Assembly: GCA_030248195.1 (NCBI GenBank) | Contig: JASAND010021227.1 | Coordinates: 1 to 64,000, forward strand | Direction of reading: 5' to 3' | DNA length: 64,000 nucleotides | DNA from: Trissonchulus latispiculum | Lineage: Eukaryota; Nematoda; Enoplea; Enoplida; Ironidae | In this document: piece by piece, positions 43,301-53,865 of the stretch | Numbering within the stretch: the first letter of the stretch is position 1 | How the letters are laid out: each line of letters starts with the position of its first letter | Notes under the pieces: generated by a model | Database searches by the model: none | Told to the model about the DNA's origin: nothing | Seen by the model: the letters and a program-made list of their open reading frames with translations, nothing else | Made by a program: the position numbers and the translations under genes

Positions 43301-45649
43301 ATTTCCATTATCGCCAGTAGCACAGGGGAGGTTAGTATAAGCATCATGTGGATTGCTTATATCTACCTCATACGCCGTTCCCATTGTGCTTTGGAAGTGA
43401 TCAAATACTACTTCACGAGATAATTCGCATTTGGGCGATTCCTTTCCAGTGATGGTCTTAAGCATCCTGGTTCTATTTTTGTAGTACAGGCGCTGCAGGT
43501 TAGCAGGAGGTTTAGGTGGGTTGCTCTTTTTAGTTACGTAGGGCTTTTCAGTCCGCACTTTATCATTAGGAGGCAGTTTATCATTGCTGGGGGTAGCTTT
43601 CGATTGACACGCGAAAGCAACAGAATTACAAAACTTCTCGAAAGAGTCGAAGTCGTTGGGATGTATTTCTTTGAATTCCGTTAATAACCGGTCCCGTAGT
43701 AACTCTTTAGAAGTTTTAGACTTAGTGTCAACTTTTGTCCCCTTTTCTTCCGTCGTGCCGGACTGGTGCTTTGCGTCGCTTTCTGTACCTGGTCTTCCAG
43801 TTTTCTGTGGCGTGGAGCAGTCTTTTTGTTTATCTGCTACACCACATGCCAGAAGCATTGAGCGCAAGTCGTTTCGAAATAATACTGCATCTTGATCGTT
43901 ATAATTAGCTGATTCCTGATGGATAAGACACTGTGCTCTGAGTAGAACATATGGTCCACAGTCAAAGGAGTTTGGCTGGATCGGGCCTGGGAGAGCAGTT
44001 ACATCCCAATTTTGTAGCTCAGTAGAATGTTCAGGTACCAGTTTTGCAGCAATCAGCAGTACTCGCAAGACTGCTGTTGCATGATCAAAGTTTGGCTTCC
44101 CAAGTGAACAGTATAGTTGAGCTACATTTCCGCCAAAGTCAACGTGCAGTAGCTGCCAGTGATTCCCAAAAACATGTAGAGGGACTAGCAGATGCGTTGG
44201 ACCTAGTTGCAGCTTTGCAAAAGATACCGCGTCTAGCCAGTTGCTATTTTGCTCAGGACGTGCTACCTTCTGACTTAGGTAAGTCGAGGCTGTTCCCCAG
44301 TCTGGTATTGAGGACACTAAGAATCGGAGATAAGAGTCTATTATCCCGTCAGAAAACCACTGGCCGGGACTAACAGAGTGAAAGTCATTGTCATAAATCG
44401 CAATTCCATTGAACATACACATTTTTGAGACTGGGGTAAACGACCTTTCCTGATGTACTTTTTCAACATCGATAGGAAATTCGTCAGTATCGGATCGTTT
44501 TGATGGATTAGTTGTAGGCAACTGGTCTTTGGGATTTTTATTAGGATCATCGGGGGTCATAGCCGCGTCCTCATCCTCGTCCTCAAGAAGAGCGAGGAGT
44601 TGATCCAATTCTAGCTCCTTATCGTCAGAAAGGAATACTTCTCGCTCGTGGTCGCCTTCAGCGTCTCCTATCGTAACTGCTGTTCGCCCGGAACAGTGCT
44701 GCACAGCTTCTTTGGACGAGGATAAAGTTTTGACTGTGCGGGGGAAGGTGTTTGTGCGCAGCCGTTGAGACTCCATTTTTACTGTAAGTTCTGTCTGTTC
44801 TAAGGCGGTTTTGTCATTCATGATAGTGTGCTTGGTTGCTCTCGTGTTCCGACTATGCCGTTGTGAATGGGAGAATAGTCCGAGCGCACTATCACAAGAG
44901 AAGTCGCAGATCGGGCACTTGAACTTTCCCGCAGTTTCAGAGCTCATGTCGTAATACTTCCTTACATTATCACACTTTTTCATGACATGGTTTTTAGGCG
45001 ATCTGCCCGTTTCCTTATTGCAAAACAGACACACATATCTGGTTTCTGTAAGGGTTTGATGCAGATTTTCTAGATGCTTCTTTAGAACGGTTGTCCGTGT
45101 AGCTCCAGTACCGAAATGGGATATACACAAAGGACATTTCAAGCGTTGTGGGGGCGGATAATACACAACTAAAGTTTTATTGGGACTGTCCTTTTCTTGA
45201 GGTAACAGCTCAGGTTGTTTCGTACATAAGGATGTAGTGGAGGTTCTGTTATTCTTATCAATCTGATCGTCCTCAGTTCCCCCACCATACTGAAACTGTT
45301 CACGCCACCCAAGGTTACAGTGACGTTTTGACCTAACTTTGTAACGTAGCACTGTAGGTTTCCTAAATCCTACCAGAAATCTATAGGTACCGGATTTAGT
45401 ACGCACTGTCCCAAAAGTTAGGATCAAGTCGCTCGCCGCCTTTTGTTTGTATCCTTTCGATTTTGGAACCCTCAGTCGTGGCTTTTTGGAGGTGCCGCTC
45501 GAGAGAACGCGGGAGACTGTCAAAACTAGGAAAAGAAGGAGCCCTATTTGCCCAGTTTTGACTGTTTCCGTTAGCTGGGGTGGTTGGATTTTTGATCCCT
45601 TAGGCCAGACCTTGGGCCTCCAGTATCCTGTTTCCGCTGCATAATCCAA
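40370..45649 (-). CDS. NeSL-type non-LTR retrotransposon polyprotein (zinc fingers, Ulp1-like protease, reverse transcriptase, restriction-like endonuclease), intact
   Basis: A single 1759-codon ORF. Three C2H2-type zinc fingers near residues 172-197, 207-226 and 245-265 probably bind target DNA. A Ulp1/C48 cysteine protease follows, with WFSDGIIDSYL (431), NHWQLLHVDF (His497, Asp504) and QPNSFDCGPY (Gln558, Cys564). The reverse transcriptase spans about 740-1110, with WLDLSDAFGSVPH (931), GVKQGDPSSPILFN (989) and AYADDLVIT (1031; Asp1034 and Asp1035). A CCHC knuckle is at C1412, C1415, H1424, C1429. The restriction-like endonuclease has RPDIVAF (1473) and FLLDISIV (Asp1490), then KLEKY (about 1509). 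Fingers, protease, RT and RLE in this order define the NeSL clade, whose members are often site-specific. All catalytic residues I can check are present. The first Met is not certain. Similar short sequences flank it at 40.2 and 45.75 kb. Confidence 0.93.
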   Translation of the reverse strand: MDYAAETGYWRPKVWPKGSKIQPPQLTETVKTGQIGLLLFLVLTVSRVLSSGTSKKPRLRVPKSKGYKQKAASDLILTFGTVRTKSGTYRFLVGFRKPTVLRYKVRSKRHCNLGWREQFQYGGGTEDDQIDKNNRTSTTSLCTKQPELLPQEKDSPNKTLVVYYPPPQRLKCPLCISHFGTGATRTTVLKKHLENLHQTLTETRYVCLFCNKETGRSPKNHVMKKCDNVRKYYDMSSETAGKFKCPICDFSCDSALGLFSHSQRHSRNTRATKHTIMNDKTALEQTELTVKMESQRLRTNTFPRTVKTLSSSKEAVQHCSGRTAVTIGDAEGDHEREVFLSDDKELELDQLLALLEDEDEDAAMTPDDPNKNPKDQLPTTNPSKRSDTDEFPIDVEKVHQERSFTPVSKMCMFNGIAIYDNDFHSVSPGQWFSDGIIDSYLRFLVSSIPDWGTASTYLSQKVARPEQNSNWLDAVSFAKLQLGPTHLLVPLHVFGNHWQLLHVDFGGNVAQLYCSLGKPNFDHATAVLRVLLIAAKLVPEHSTELQNWDVTALPGPIQPNSFDCGPYVLLRAQCLIHQESANYNDQDAVLFRNDLRSMLLACGVADKQKDCSTPQKTGRPGTESDAKHQSGTTEEKGTKVDTKSKTSKELLRDRLLTEFKEIHPNDFDSFEKFCNSVAFACQSKATPSNDKLPPNDKVRTEKPYVTKKSNPPKPPANLQRLYYKNRTRMLKTITGKESPKCELSREVVFDHFQSTMGTAYEVDISNPHDAYTNLPCATGDNGNDRVFTSDEVWAKLRGMQNSAPGNDKVTYAALRKLDPGAVLLTEIYNRCLFHRKIPRQWKEAHSILAYKKSDPSVVTNWRLLSLQPCIYRLYSALWAARIYSWSKRNKILSDHLQKGFAPTDGVSEHSFLLRSAIIEGKMRNRKVALAWLDLSDAFGSVPHNLIMATLQKTGLKETICSIVSDFYTNATMRISTSTGQTEAIEILRGVKQGDPSSPILFNLVLESVLNSVKFNREAALPLFDIEIPALAYADDLVITATNEENLQSQLDRAQEAAEWAGLAFNPSKCGSLVIVNNKVNLHTFQLCGQDIPALSEGEAYKYLGVSEGIEVDQSPRTVLTRCMKEAKDVFESRLLPWQKLTVYKTQIQSKLTHLLRFVSFPTTRELDTFDETIRYLIKAKVLDSPEQMANGYLYGSTSIGALGLTETTLEHSILRIARSMNLLWSGCPVIKSVAWNQLKEAARTTSLKPSESIPLGIHPRAMIDDDSAQSICNYLNGTVTIHRKAPRLTQWTAFRQDLRKLSRYVQIVAVPDGDEFKLSVSIPGTNEILTIGRQGLRGAVAALRRAIGAYYNVQLLNSPSQGLVLRNAARNTEQGHFLYTGDGLRPKDYYFIHTARLNKISVRSILPGDKSCRRCGHRLETLGHVLNNCIRYHGSLYTDRHNSVQNVIERAIPKSAFNVKVNRQIKETEWKTRPDIVAFSKTQKVAFLLDISIVNSSFETAFAKARTRKLEKYGSEVHSLEQQGYAVYLDAVLVGSLGTWDIANDPILGMIGIGRQRLKGIRRRCISAAIKGSTDIWYRHLRGPPSNKSMTPTEHQHGRWKPPPPRRQQQTAFAKLGGGSANPRHYMIPFTRRQPLQRRQWSVQDNYHLRNNSSQNLKSIPPLLSLTTRPPGQPVGSTTRRELSNNNNRKVFMRDDKLLVTFRLPPRMPKISPMTRNNTHNAPFFKPLTSRSCEQAIQFPGHSVEEIIKEHLRTVFEKR

Positions 45650-45741
45650 CGTTCCCTTCGTAGGTGTTAAGGCAGTCTCAAGCCGAGCGTCTCCAGAAGT
45701 ACACTCAACAGTACTGATATTCAGAAATGAATAACACGTTG

Positions 45742-45815
45742 TTACACTCTGCTAGAATGACGTCAAAGTCCCATTTACTTTGCAATAACAAGTCTTTTTA
45801 CTTTGCAATAACACG
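45742..45815. repeat. Short direct repeat flanking the NeSL ORF, upstream side
   Basis: Contains ACACTCTGCTAGAATGAC and TTTACTTTGCAATAACA, the latter nearly repeated once more at 45,798. Same orientation as 40,180-40,232. It could be a duplicated target, or sequence shared by the element's two ends. Confidence 0.6.
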
Positions 45816-46120
45816 TTGAGACTGTCTCAGTTTCGTATACTTCGTTACTTCCGAGAAGTTTCTCTCCATGGCGAAGCTGCAACTGCCTTTGTCACATACC
45901 AGGACCATCTGGTGAGATTAGGGAAATACAAGCAGAACAAGCAGCAGGAAAATTTTGCAAAGCCGAAGGGCCTGGGTCAGCAGATTAACGACCTGCCGAG
46001 AATCCTCGGTTTGCCCTCGTGGCAAGGTACGGATTTCCGCTGCACAGAGTCGAAACTTATCATCTGATCAAGCTAAAGACGCAGCTCCAAGACATCCTGC
46101 GAGAGAAAGAAGAAAGCGAT
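45816..46120 (+). pseudogene. Fragment of the recombinase-like gene family
   Basis: Reads GEAATAFVTYQDHLVRLGKY and then KGLGQQINDLPRILGL, matching the minus-strand gene at 13,632-13,300 (ASAAFMTYQGHLQRLETVK, KGLNQQINDLRRILGF). It breaks into another frame and stops near 46,067. It joins the noncoding repeat at 46,124 directly. Confidence 0.6.
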
Positions 46121-46123
46121 CGC

Positions 46124-47100
46124 TTCCCTGCGCGAATTAACGATACAATCAATGACAAAACGTAAAACCATCTTTAATTGTTCTTCGCAACAATTTGCTT
46201 TCCAAAACATAAAATCTCAGTCATTCAATTTTGGATTAACATCACAATTTAAAAAGCTTTCCATCTTTATTCCGTAATAATCCCAGTTTTTTAGACATTT
46301 TATAACTGATTCTAAACTGCGTCTATATATTTCATCCTTTTCAATTGCAATGCATCAATAATAAATTCGCATCTGTACATTACCAGCAGGGATTATATCC
46401 ACTGGTAGAAAGAAGGGTGCTTGTGTTTCTTAGTCTCATAGGTTTGAAAGGTTTCCTTTTGTCAACAGTAATACTATATGCGCTAGCGAAATCAACAAAT
46501 AGCAAATGTGTGAGAAAGTGACCGACTTTGTTATTAGTTTCACTTGACCCTAATCACTGAAATTGATTTTGTCTAATTAGGACTGGATATTAAGGCGATT
46601 AAAAGATGTTTCAGACAATGGAAGGAATATAACGAACACAACTTCATTAAATTTGTAATGTCAGAAAAAAATCAAAGTATAGTTGTGCAATTTTACTATT
46701 TATGGTTAAAGTGGAGAAGGCTAAGACCTGGTGTAGCTTTTCCTTGGAATTCAAGTTTTGACTTCCTCTGTAAAGGTTTGTAAGACTAGTGTTTGGCATT
46801 GTGGCATTGGCTTACCTTCTTGGATTTATTCAATACTACCCTGCTGAGTTAGAAATATTGACATGTGTGAAACATTAAGTGCTATAGAATTCAAGGACAT
46901 GTGCTGCATTTTGATTCAGATCTTAAAAAGGAGAAACTTCTTGTAAAATAGGTAATAATGCATATTAATACATGTTGTACAAATAGTGATGTAGCATTGT
47001 TACAGCACTATATCACTCCATAGCATAGATACATATTAATATATAGTAAACTTACTAGAGTAGCATAGTAACCTATATTAGTACATACAGTGTCATAAGT
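46124..47100. repeat. Noncoding repeat family, copy 2
   Basis: Collinear with 8,287-9,320 in the same orientation, with small indels throughout. No coding role seen. Confidence 0.75.
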
Positions 47101-48810
47101 TAGTATAGCTAGTGCGAAAACCAGTTGTCCTTCTTGGTTTGATTCACCAGAGATGGCGTCAAATTTGTAAAACCCATCCCTGTCGTTGTACCTTTGATTG
47201 ATCTGGAGAATCATGCTCTTGTTGGTAGAATCAACTACAGGAGTGTCGTTGCCAAAGGTCAAGATTGCGAGAAATAAGTAAATTAGTTTTGCACACATGG
47301 GGCATTTAGGGCTTGCTGTCATCTCGTGTAGCTTGGTGCAGCTGAGGTGGTGACATAGCGATGGGATGGTTAGGTTCTGAGTTTCGCAGTAGATCATGCG
47401 AGCTTTCATACGTTCCTAAAGGCGCAACGTAAAAATAAGTAAAACTATTCCGGAACTTGTTTCAGTTGCTTTGACCTTTACTTCAATTTTAAATTATTCT
47501 TATCAAGTAAAATAAACATCACATTTGTGGTAATTTTAATTATATCCAATCGCATAAACGTTTACCACGCTTCATAAAAATATACATGGAATTGAACAAA
47601 TAACAGACTACGTTCTCGTAACATACGGCACTAATCGTATCGTTAATATGGCTTTCCCTGGTTTTGTTCAGGAACTGATTTAGCTGTTTTAGTGGCTGGT
47701 CCTGCTGGCCCTTCCTTGCATTAGGTAAGATGTGGACTAAGCATTGAATTCGCCCATTAAAGATTCTCTGCAATCGTAAAAATGTATTGCTCATTAATAA
47801 AAATACTCGTAGAAATAAACATACTTATTTGTGTAGCGAACAGCCTAGGGACAACAGTAAAACCTGGCCGCAGGTATTTATTACGCAGAACGGCTTCCCT
47901 CGGGAAACACAAGTTATAACAGTGGTGCAGAACACTACGGAACTCTCTCAATAGATACAGACTATAGCAAAATGGAACTTTCGAGAGTTACTAGTTAAGA
48001 AACAGAAAGGGAACTCCTAGAAGGTTACATATACGTACTAGTCTCCAAGGAAGTTTGAAACATCGTGGTGGAAAACGTAGAAAAGTTGGTTCGAATTTAG
48101 TTGAAAAATGAGTTTATCGAAACTACGACAAAGTTGGAAACTGCATTTTAGCGAGTCAGTGTGAGCTCAAAGCGTCCAGCGTTACAGAATGAAAAACTGA
48201 TGCAAAGTTGGAATTTATATAGTGCCCCAGGACAAGTTTATAAAAAGGATATATCGTGAATAGAAAATAATTGTATTAAAAAGGATATATCGTGAATTGA
48301 AAATGTATTGAATTGAATAAAATTGTAAATTACTGGAGCACGAAAATAGCTGGATCACGAAGTTTACACAAAAGAAAGATTGAAATTTGAAACAAGTACA
48401 CTTCAGAATATTGCACAAAAGTTCAAAAGGCTATAATATGTAGGCTAAAAAGCCACACATTCAAGGGGAAAGATTTGCTACATTACCTTGCTACATTAGT
48501 AACAATAGTAAAATAATAGTAATAAATAATATTTGACTCAATTCACATTTGAATTCATATTTATTTGTTTCATATTAATATTTGAATTTTATAAGGAAGA
48601 ATCTCCTATCGTGTCGGAATTTTCAACTATACCTCGTTGATCACGTTGATTTAAAGATCAATTATTTTAATTTTTCCAGGAGTTGATGGTTAATTGAACT
48701 AAACCTGTTATGAAAGGTTAAATGCTTTGCAAACTTATTGACAATATAATGAAGTCTGATATTAATGACATATTAACTTTACATCGCTCAAAATATTTAA
48801 AATCATATTT
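47000..48810 (-). pseudogene. Chromodomain plus RING gene, second copy, more decayed
   Basis: Minus strand: the RING exon at about 47,409-47,000 reads SLCHHLSC and KCPMCAKLIY, with the first zinc-binding Cys changed to Arg. The preceding exon at about 47,770-47,600 reads RIFNGRIQCLVHI and LKQLNQFLNKTRESHIND, matching the first copy at 5,621-5,400. Relics of the chromodomain exon are near 48,590-48,640, and of the first exon near 48,780, recognisable only by nucleotide similarity. The reading frame of the RING exon runs on for about 90 residues. Parts of the RING exon's 3' end overlap the noncoding repeat. Confidence 0.55.
48238..48305. repeat. Short tandem duplication
   Basis: AAAAAGGATATATCGTGAAT occurs at 48,242 and 48,277 (period 35-36). 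Confidence 0.7.
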
Positions 48811-48966
48811 CCTTCTTGAGGATCACTCCTTCCAGTTTTCCAAATAGTAGTATTAACAAAAGAAACCAATTTGCGCAACCAAACTATAATCGATACAATT
48901 CTAACGTGAAGATATGAAACATAAGAAATATGGCGTAAAAGTAAACAAAATCAGATGCAATTTGTA

Positions 48967-49770
48967 TATGTCGCAGTCTAAAAGCATTTTTCGTCTAATT
49001 GTAATTGGGCTAGTCTAATAGCATGAGACTGAGCGAAATGCTGTTAGACTGAAAATTTTCAGTCTAATTGCAAATTAGACACTATTATTCGTCTGATTGC
49101 AATTGGGCGAACACAGCCTCGTCTGATTGCATTTTGATGTAAAATGTTTTGGTTTATGTATAAGAACAGCGCTTCAGTGTAACTGTATACGGAGAAGGGC
49201 ACATAAAGTCGAAAAGACATTTTAAGTATAGCTTTAAAAACATATATAGTTGAAATACTTTTCGTTTAGATATTGAAACATCTACATCTTCATTGCACAC
49301 ATCTATATGTAATTGGGTTATAATAACAAAAAGGGAGAAAAAGGATATGCCCAACACAAAGGGTTGCCTTTTCGTGAAAAAGCGGCAACCCAATCATATA
49401 TAGATGTGTGCACTAAAGCCTTCAAGTTTTCAATATCTAAACGAAGAGTATTTCAACTATATATTTGTTTTTAAAGCTATCCTTTAAATGTCTTTTCGAC
49501 TTTATGTGCCCTTCTCCGTATACAGTTACAGTGAAGCGTTGTTCTTATACAAAACCAAAACATTTTACATCAAAATGCAATTAGACGAGGTTCTGTTCGC
49601 CCAATTGCAATTAGACGAACAATTGTACGTCTAATTGCAATTAGACTGAAAATTTTCAGTCTAACAGCATTTTGCTTAGTCTCATGCTATTAAACTAGCC
49701 CAATTGCAATTAGACTGAAATTCTCCGTCTAATTGCAGTTAGACGGAAAATGCTATTAGACTGCGACATA
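48967..49770. mobile_element. Palindromic MITE, Tc1/mariner-type (TA target duplication)
   Basis: An 804-bp near-complete palindrome with ends TATGTCGCAGTCTAA, flanked by TA on both sides. Arms contain repeated TCTAATTGCAATTAGAC-type motifs, themselves small palindromes, and long collinear arm sequence (GTATACGGAGAAGGGCACAT and complement). The exact centre is the GGGTTGCC/GGCAACCC hairpin at 49,361-49,391. No transposase. It lies directly beside the 3' end of the Penelope-like element. Confidence 0.82.
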
Positions 49771-49859
49771 TATGCACAATAAGTTAACCATCGGATGGAG
49801 TTATTATCTTCATCAAAATACATAACTGGAGGCGCTCTAATTTTCAAGGTTCCTACATG

Positions 49860-52600
49860 TTAAATATGTAGAGTGCCCCTCAGCCCGGAAGGAGGTGCTC
49901 GACAGTTTCGATCATCCTAAAGTTTAACATTTCGTTTGCCCCTTGAATCCTCCTCCTCTACCACCGCTCACAGTTCCGGAACTGCAAGGGGCATGGTGGT
50001 GCGCTGAGTTCCGTATTTATTCCTACTAGAACAAATCTTTCCTGAGACTAGTCCATCTAAAATTAAATTTATCATAAAATACATCGCTCTTCCCGAATTT
50101 ACGAAGAATGTTCAACATGCATCTTCTGGTGTATCCCTTATTACTAAGTTTCTGAACTCTAGACCGTACATCAATGAACTCAGTAGAGATGTGCACACAT
50201 CGGTTAAGCTGTTACTGAATACATTATATAAACATTGGCTACTTATATTTCCTCTTATGTCCGGCATCGCAAGGACTTTTAAATTGAAGTCATCTCTTTT
50301 ATCATACACTTTATAATGGAAAGTTCGATTCCCAGTAATGTTTACGTGTAAGTCAAGTACGGCTGCTTCATTACTTGATGTGTTAACCTTTTTCAAGATA
50401 CGGCAGATCGGAAATATAATTGGGGCTAACAAGTCAAACATACCCTTGTCATTAACTACTGTTATATCGTCTGTATACCTAAATATAAAGCTGAGGCATT
50501 TACATATATCAATGTTCCCCATACTAATTTGACTTTTTATAAAAATAAATTCATAGGCTGTAAGTAACAGGTTCGAGACATATGGTGCGGCGTTCGTACC
50601 CATAGGTATTCCAATTCTTTGTAGGAATACGTTATTTCCCAGTGTAAAGTATGAATTTTCTGTAACCCATTTGGTTACGTTCTGAACGTAGTTACTTCCT
50701 TTTGCAGATGGATTGTTAACGCTACACCAGTTTGCCGCATGTCGTTTAGCTATAATATAATTCGTCTTATTGCGAAAAATTAAATTAATAATATAGCTTA
50801 ATTTACTTTCAATTTCCTCATGTGGGAGTGAAGTGTTTAGTTGCCAAAAATCGTACGTGTTGATCGACTGAGCTTGATTAGCTTTAGATAATTCGTCTAA
50901 GCACCTTACCGTCTTAGTATTATCAATTATCCAAAATAATTCAACATTATCTTTACTCCGTTCGATTTTGTTGCAGTAGGCCTTTAATCTTTGCTGTATC
51001 CTTTTTAGAATCCAGCAGAGTGTTTGTGATGCTGGTTTCGTACAGCATTGTTTACTGGAAATGATATACCTGAATCCTGTCGGGTTCTTGTGAAATTTCG
51101 GTATCATTTGGATGATGGGTAGTTTCATTTCTTCAGTTTTTACAGGTATCGCCATGTTCTTGCTTTCCTGAGCTAATCTGTCAATACACTGATTAGAATT
51201 AAGCAGTTCAAGCGAGTATGTGTTAAACCATTTTGTATTGATTTTTTTTCTTCAACCAGTTTTTCTATATAAAACTTTTTAGACATAATAGAGTAATTTT
51301 GCACTGCTTTATCCACCACATTAATAACGAAATCCTGTTTTAGTTTCTTTAAAGGTAACTGTTTGTCTTCAAAACAAATAATTTTTTCTTGGCTAATAAA
51401 CGGTGATTTAAACTCCTCCCATTCCCGCATGATTGTTTCAACCCAGTCGTTAAAAGACTCGTGTCATACTTTCAATTTCTTTGACATCTTTTCACAGGAT
51501 CCCTTAAGCGCAGTTAATACTTCCTTACCGTATTCTTCTTTATTTATTGGTTTAGGCAATCTGTACTTGGTTCCTCTTAACATTACTTCTTTAAGTTTAT
51601 CGTCTTGTACGATGTCGAGATCCCCTGTAATTACGTGTCCATGGTGTTTATCTACAAATCCAGAAGAACTACATTGACACGTTAATTTACTAATGAAGTT
51701 GCCATTGTCATCAAGATCAACAGCGTTACAAACTTGTTTATAGTTAAAACACAGTAGAGATAAAGGTGTATTATAGGAGTATACCACCATTGGATTTGAT
51801 TCGAGACTGTCTTGTAGTGGCCATTTATCCATTATCCAACTTTTGTTGAATAAGTGGCTTTACATAGGTTAAAGAAAGGGTTTAAGAAATGTAGTTTAAT
51901 CTTAGGTTTTTTACTTTTTTAATCATATTTTCCTCATTTTTATACAATTTACCCTTACAAATTTTCATAGCAAGATCGTCAATTACATGGTTCATTCTTT
52001 GAGAAAGGTGCAAATACAATTTTGCAACATTACCTTTATTCATTTTATTAACCTGTAAAATACCTCTTTCCTTATAGTTCCAGTGTCCTTCGCGTATCTG
52101 GCATGAAAGTCTTCCATAATTTTTGCTGGATCATTGTCATCCTTTGGTTTGTTTCCTTTTGGGCACCTCTTATCACGCTCTTTTTCGGTTTTTCCTTTTC
52201 GTGAAATTCTGAAATACTGGATTATCATACATATCACCTGTTAGTCTGTCATTTAGACCAAAGGGGTACTTTGATCTCAACTTACATATCCATTGTTCTT
52301 CTTTTTCCAATCTTCGTCTGTTATCTTCTTCCTTGTCGTTAAACTTATCCACCTGTTCAATTACCTGTACCCTCATCATATCTTTACATAATCCTGAGTG
52401 GAAATGAATTGATAAATATTTGCACCCACCTTTACTTTTTTGAAAACCCATCTTGTTCCCCAAAGCGTTCTCTTAGAGTTCTACCAGTTTCTCCTACATA
52501 TTGAATTCCACATCTTTTACAAGTAATTAAGTATATAATATTAGACGTTTCACAATTGAAATATCTTGATCGTGGTTCGAATCCTTCTGTGAAGTATTTT
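49860..52600 (-). pseudogene. Penelope-like retroelement with N-terminal GIY-YIG (permuted, Chlamys/Hydra type)
   Basis: Reading the minus strand, GIY-YIG endonuclease comes first: IIYLITCKRCGIQYVGETGR then LRERF (52,540-52,460), and in the next frame HFHSGLCKD, MRVQVIEQVDKFN and EEQWICKLRSKYPFGLNDR (52,420-52,240). A linker follows (52,237-51,170) in several frames. Then an open 348-codon block (51,155-50,112) carries the reverse transcriptase: PIIQMIPKFHKNPTGFRYI, YDFWQLNTSLPHE (first Asp), RIGIPMGTNAAPYVSN, FRYTDDITVV (YTDD). The family C-terminal tail continues after a stop to about 49,860. Ordinary Penelope-like elements have GIY-YIG at the C terminus; this order matches the described permuted group. 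Multiple stops make it inactive. Confidence 0.82.
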
Positions 52601-52619
52601 CCGATATTTCTCTGGATTT

Positions 52620-53865
52620 TAGTCTAAATTCATCTAAAACCCAGTGCTATCTTTACAAACGATAAACGAATAGTGTACTCTCGTGTAGGAACCTCGGTTC
52701 CTTAGCTAATTGTGCAAATTCTGTTTTGAGCGCAAAAATTCAGTCTTGTTGAATCTCTCGCACGGAGCGGTTGTACTTTTGGGCCATCATCAGTTCGGCT
52801 GTTGGGGAACGCCTTTTCCTTTGTCTTTGGTTGGGGGACCTCGTTCCCTCTTAATTTGGGTTTTCCTTTTCCCTTTTATTTGTGAGGTAAATTTTGTTTT
52901 ATTTTTGTATGCTGAATAATTATGAGAGTACTTGTTTGTTTTGAACTGTGAAATTATTCTTTCTTACTTTTTGTCAACCATATTATTTTTGTGTAAAAAG
53001 TAAACTCACGGTACTAAAATAGATTGCCGGCGCGTTCAGTAGTTGTTTAGGGGTAGGCGAGTTAGGCGAGATTTGACATGCACACACTCTAGGACCTTAG
53101 CAATTCTTCTCTTTATTTAAATTCATCTTTATTGAGACGATACTTACCTTTACACTTCCTTGTCCTATAAGTTTAGAGCTGAAATTGCTTTTAACACTTG
53201 TGCTACCCTTAATATAGGACGTTTTCCTCATTTTTCTGTATTAAATGACGTAGGATTTAAAATTTAACCCCCGTAGCTTCCCAGGCTCCACGGCCAAAGG
53301 CCTAAGGGCGAGCCATCTATTGTAACGATGCTAATCCATACCGAGACTTGATACTATAACCATCTATTACCATTACTAGTTCGGCGTTTATCTATGGCCC
53401 GGGAAGATGGCACAACTCGTCCATAGCTACTGACCGAAATCTACATAATATGTGATCATAAATATGTTCCATAGATTTTTAACCGTACGACAAACACTCG
53501 CTGGCCTACCCAACTACATTATCGTAATAGGGACAAGTACATTCTGGGCTTTGATTCTTCCCAGCCTATCCGAATAAGTTCCCCCATATCTGAATGAAGA
53601 AGTGGTGTCAATAACGATGCGAGGGAGCGTACTGCCATACGGATCCGTAGTATTTAAGTTCGGTTACCTGGCTCGAATCCACATTCACAATTTGTATTCG
53701 TGAATACACTTAGTACAAATCATATATGTTTGGAGATGTTTGAAGGCAGGTTAATGTCCGGCACAGAAATGTCTGCATGTTTAATTCTGTTATAAAAATG
53801 CAAAGTGAGCTGTCTTCTTATGTTTCGGATTTCTCGTGGACAAAGGAACAAAAATTGGTTTATTT
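52620..53865. other. Unassigned DNA upstream of the Penelope-like element
   Basis: Probably includes the element's 5' leader near 52,620-52,900. The rest has no recognisable gene or repeat. Confidence 0.4.

Noticed and set aside
40440..45644. Plus-strand open frames across the NeSL region
   Set aside because: They are antisense shadows of the intact 1759-codon minus-strand ORF.
52574..52584. GGTTCGAATCC, a perfect tRNA B-box
   Set aside because: No A-box or cloverleaf around it, and it lies inside the Penelope-like coding region on the other strand.
52745..52805. Minus-strand CTGATGATGGCCC upstream of the Penelope-like element as a hammerhead
   Set aside because: The following bases (CAAAAGTACAACC) form no convincing stem II and the GAAAC is absent; position is suggestive only.
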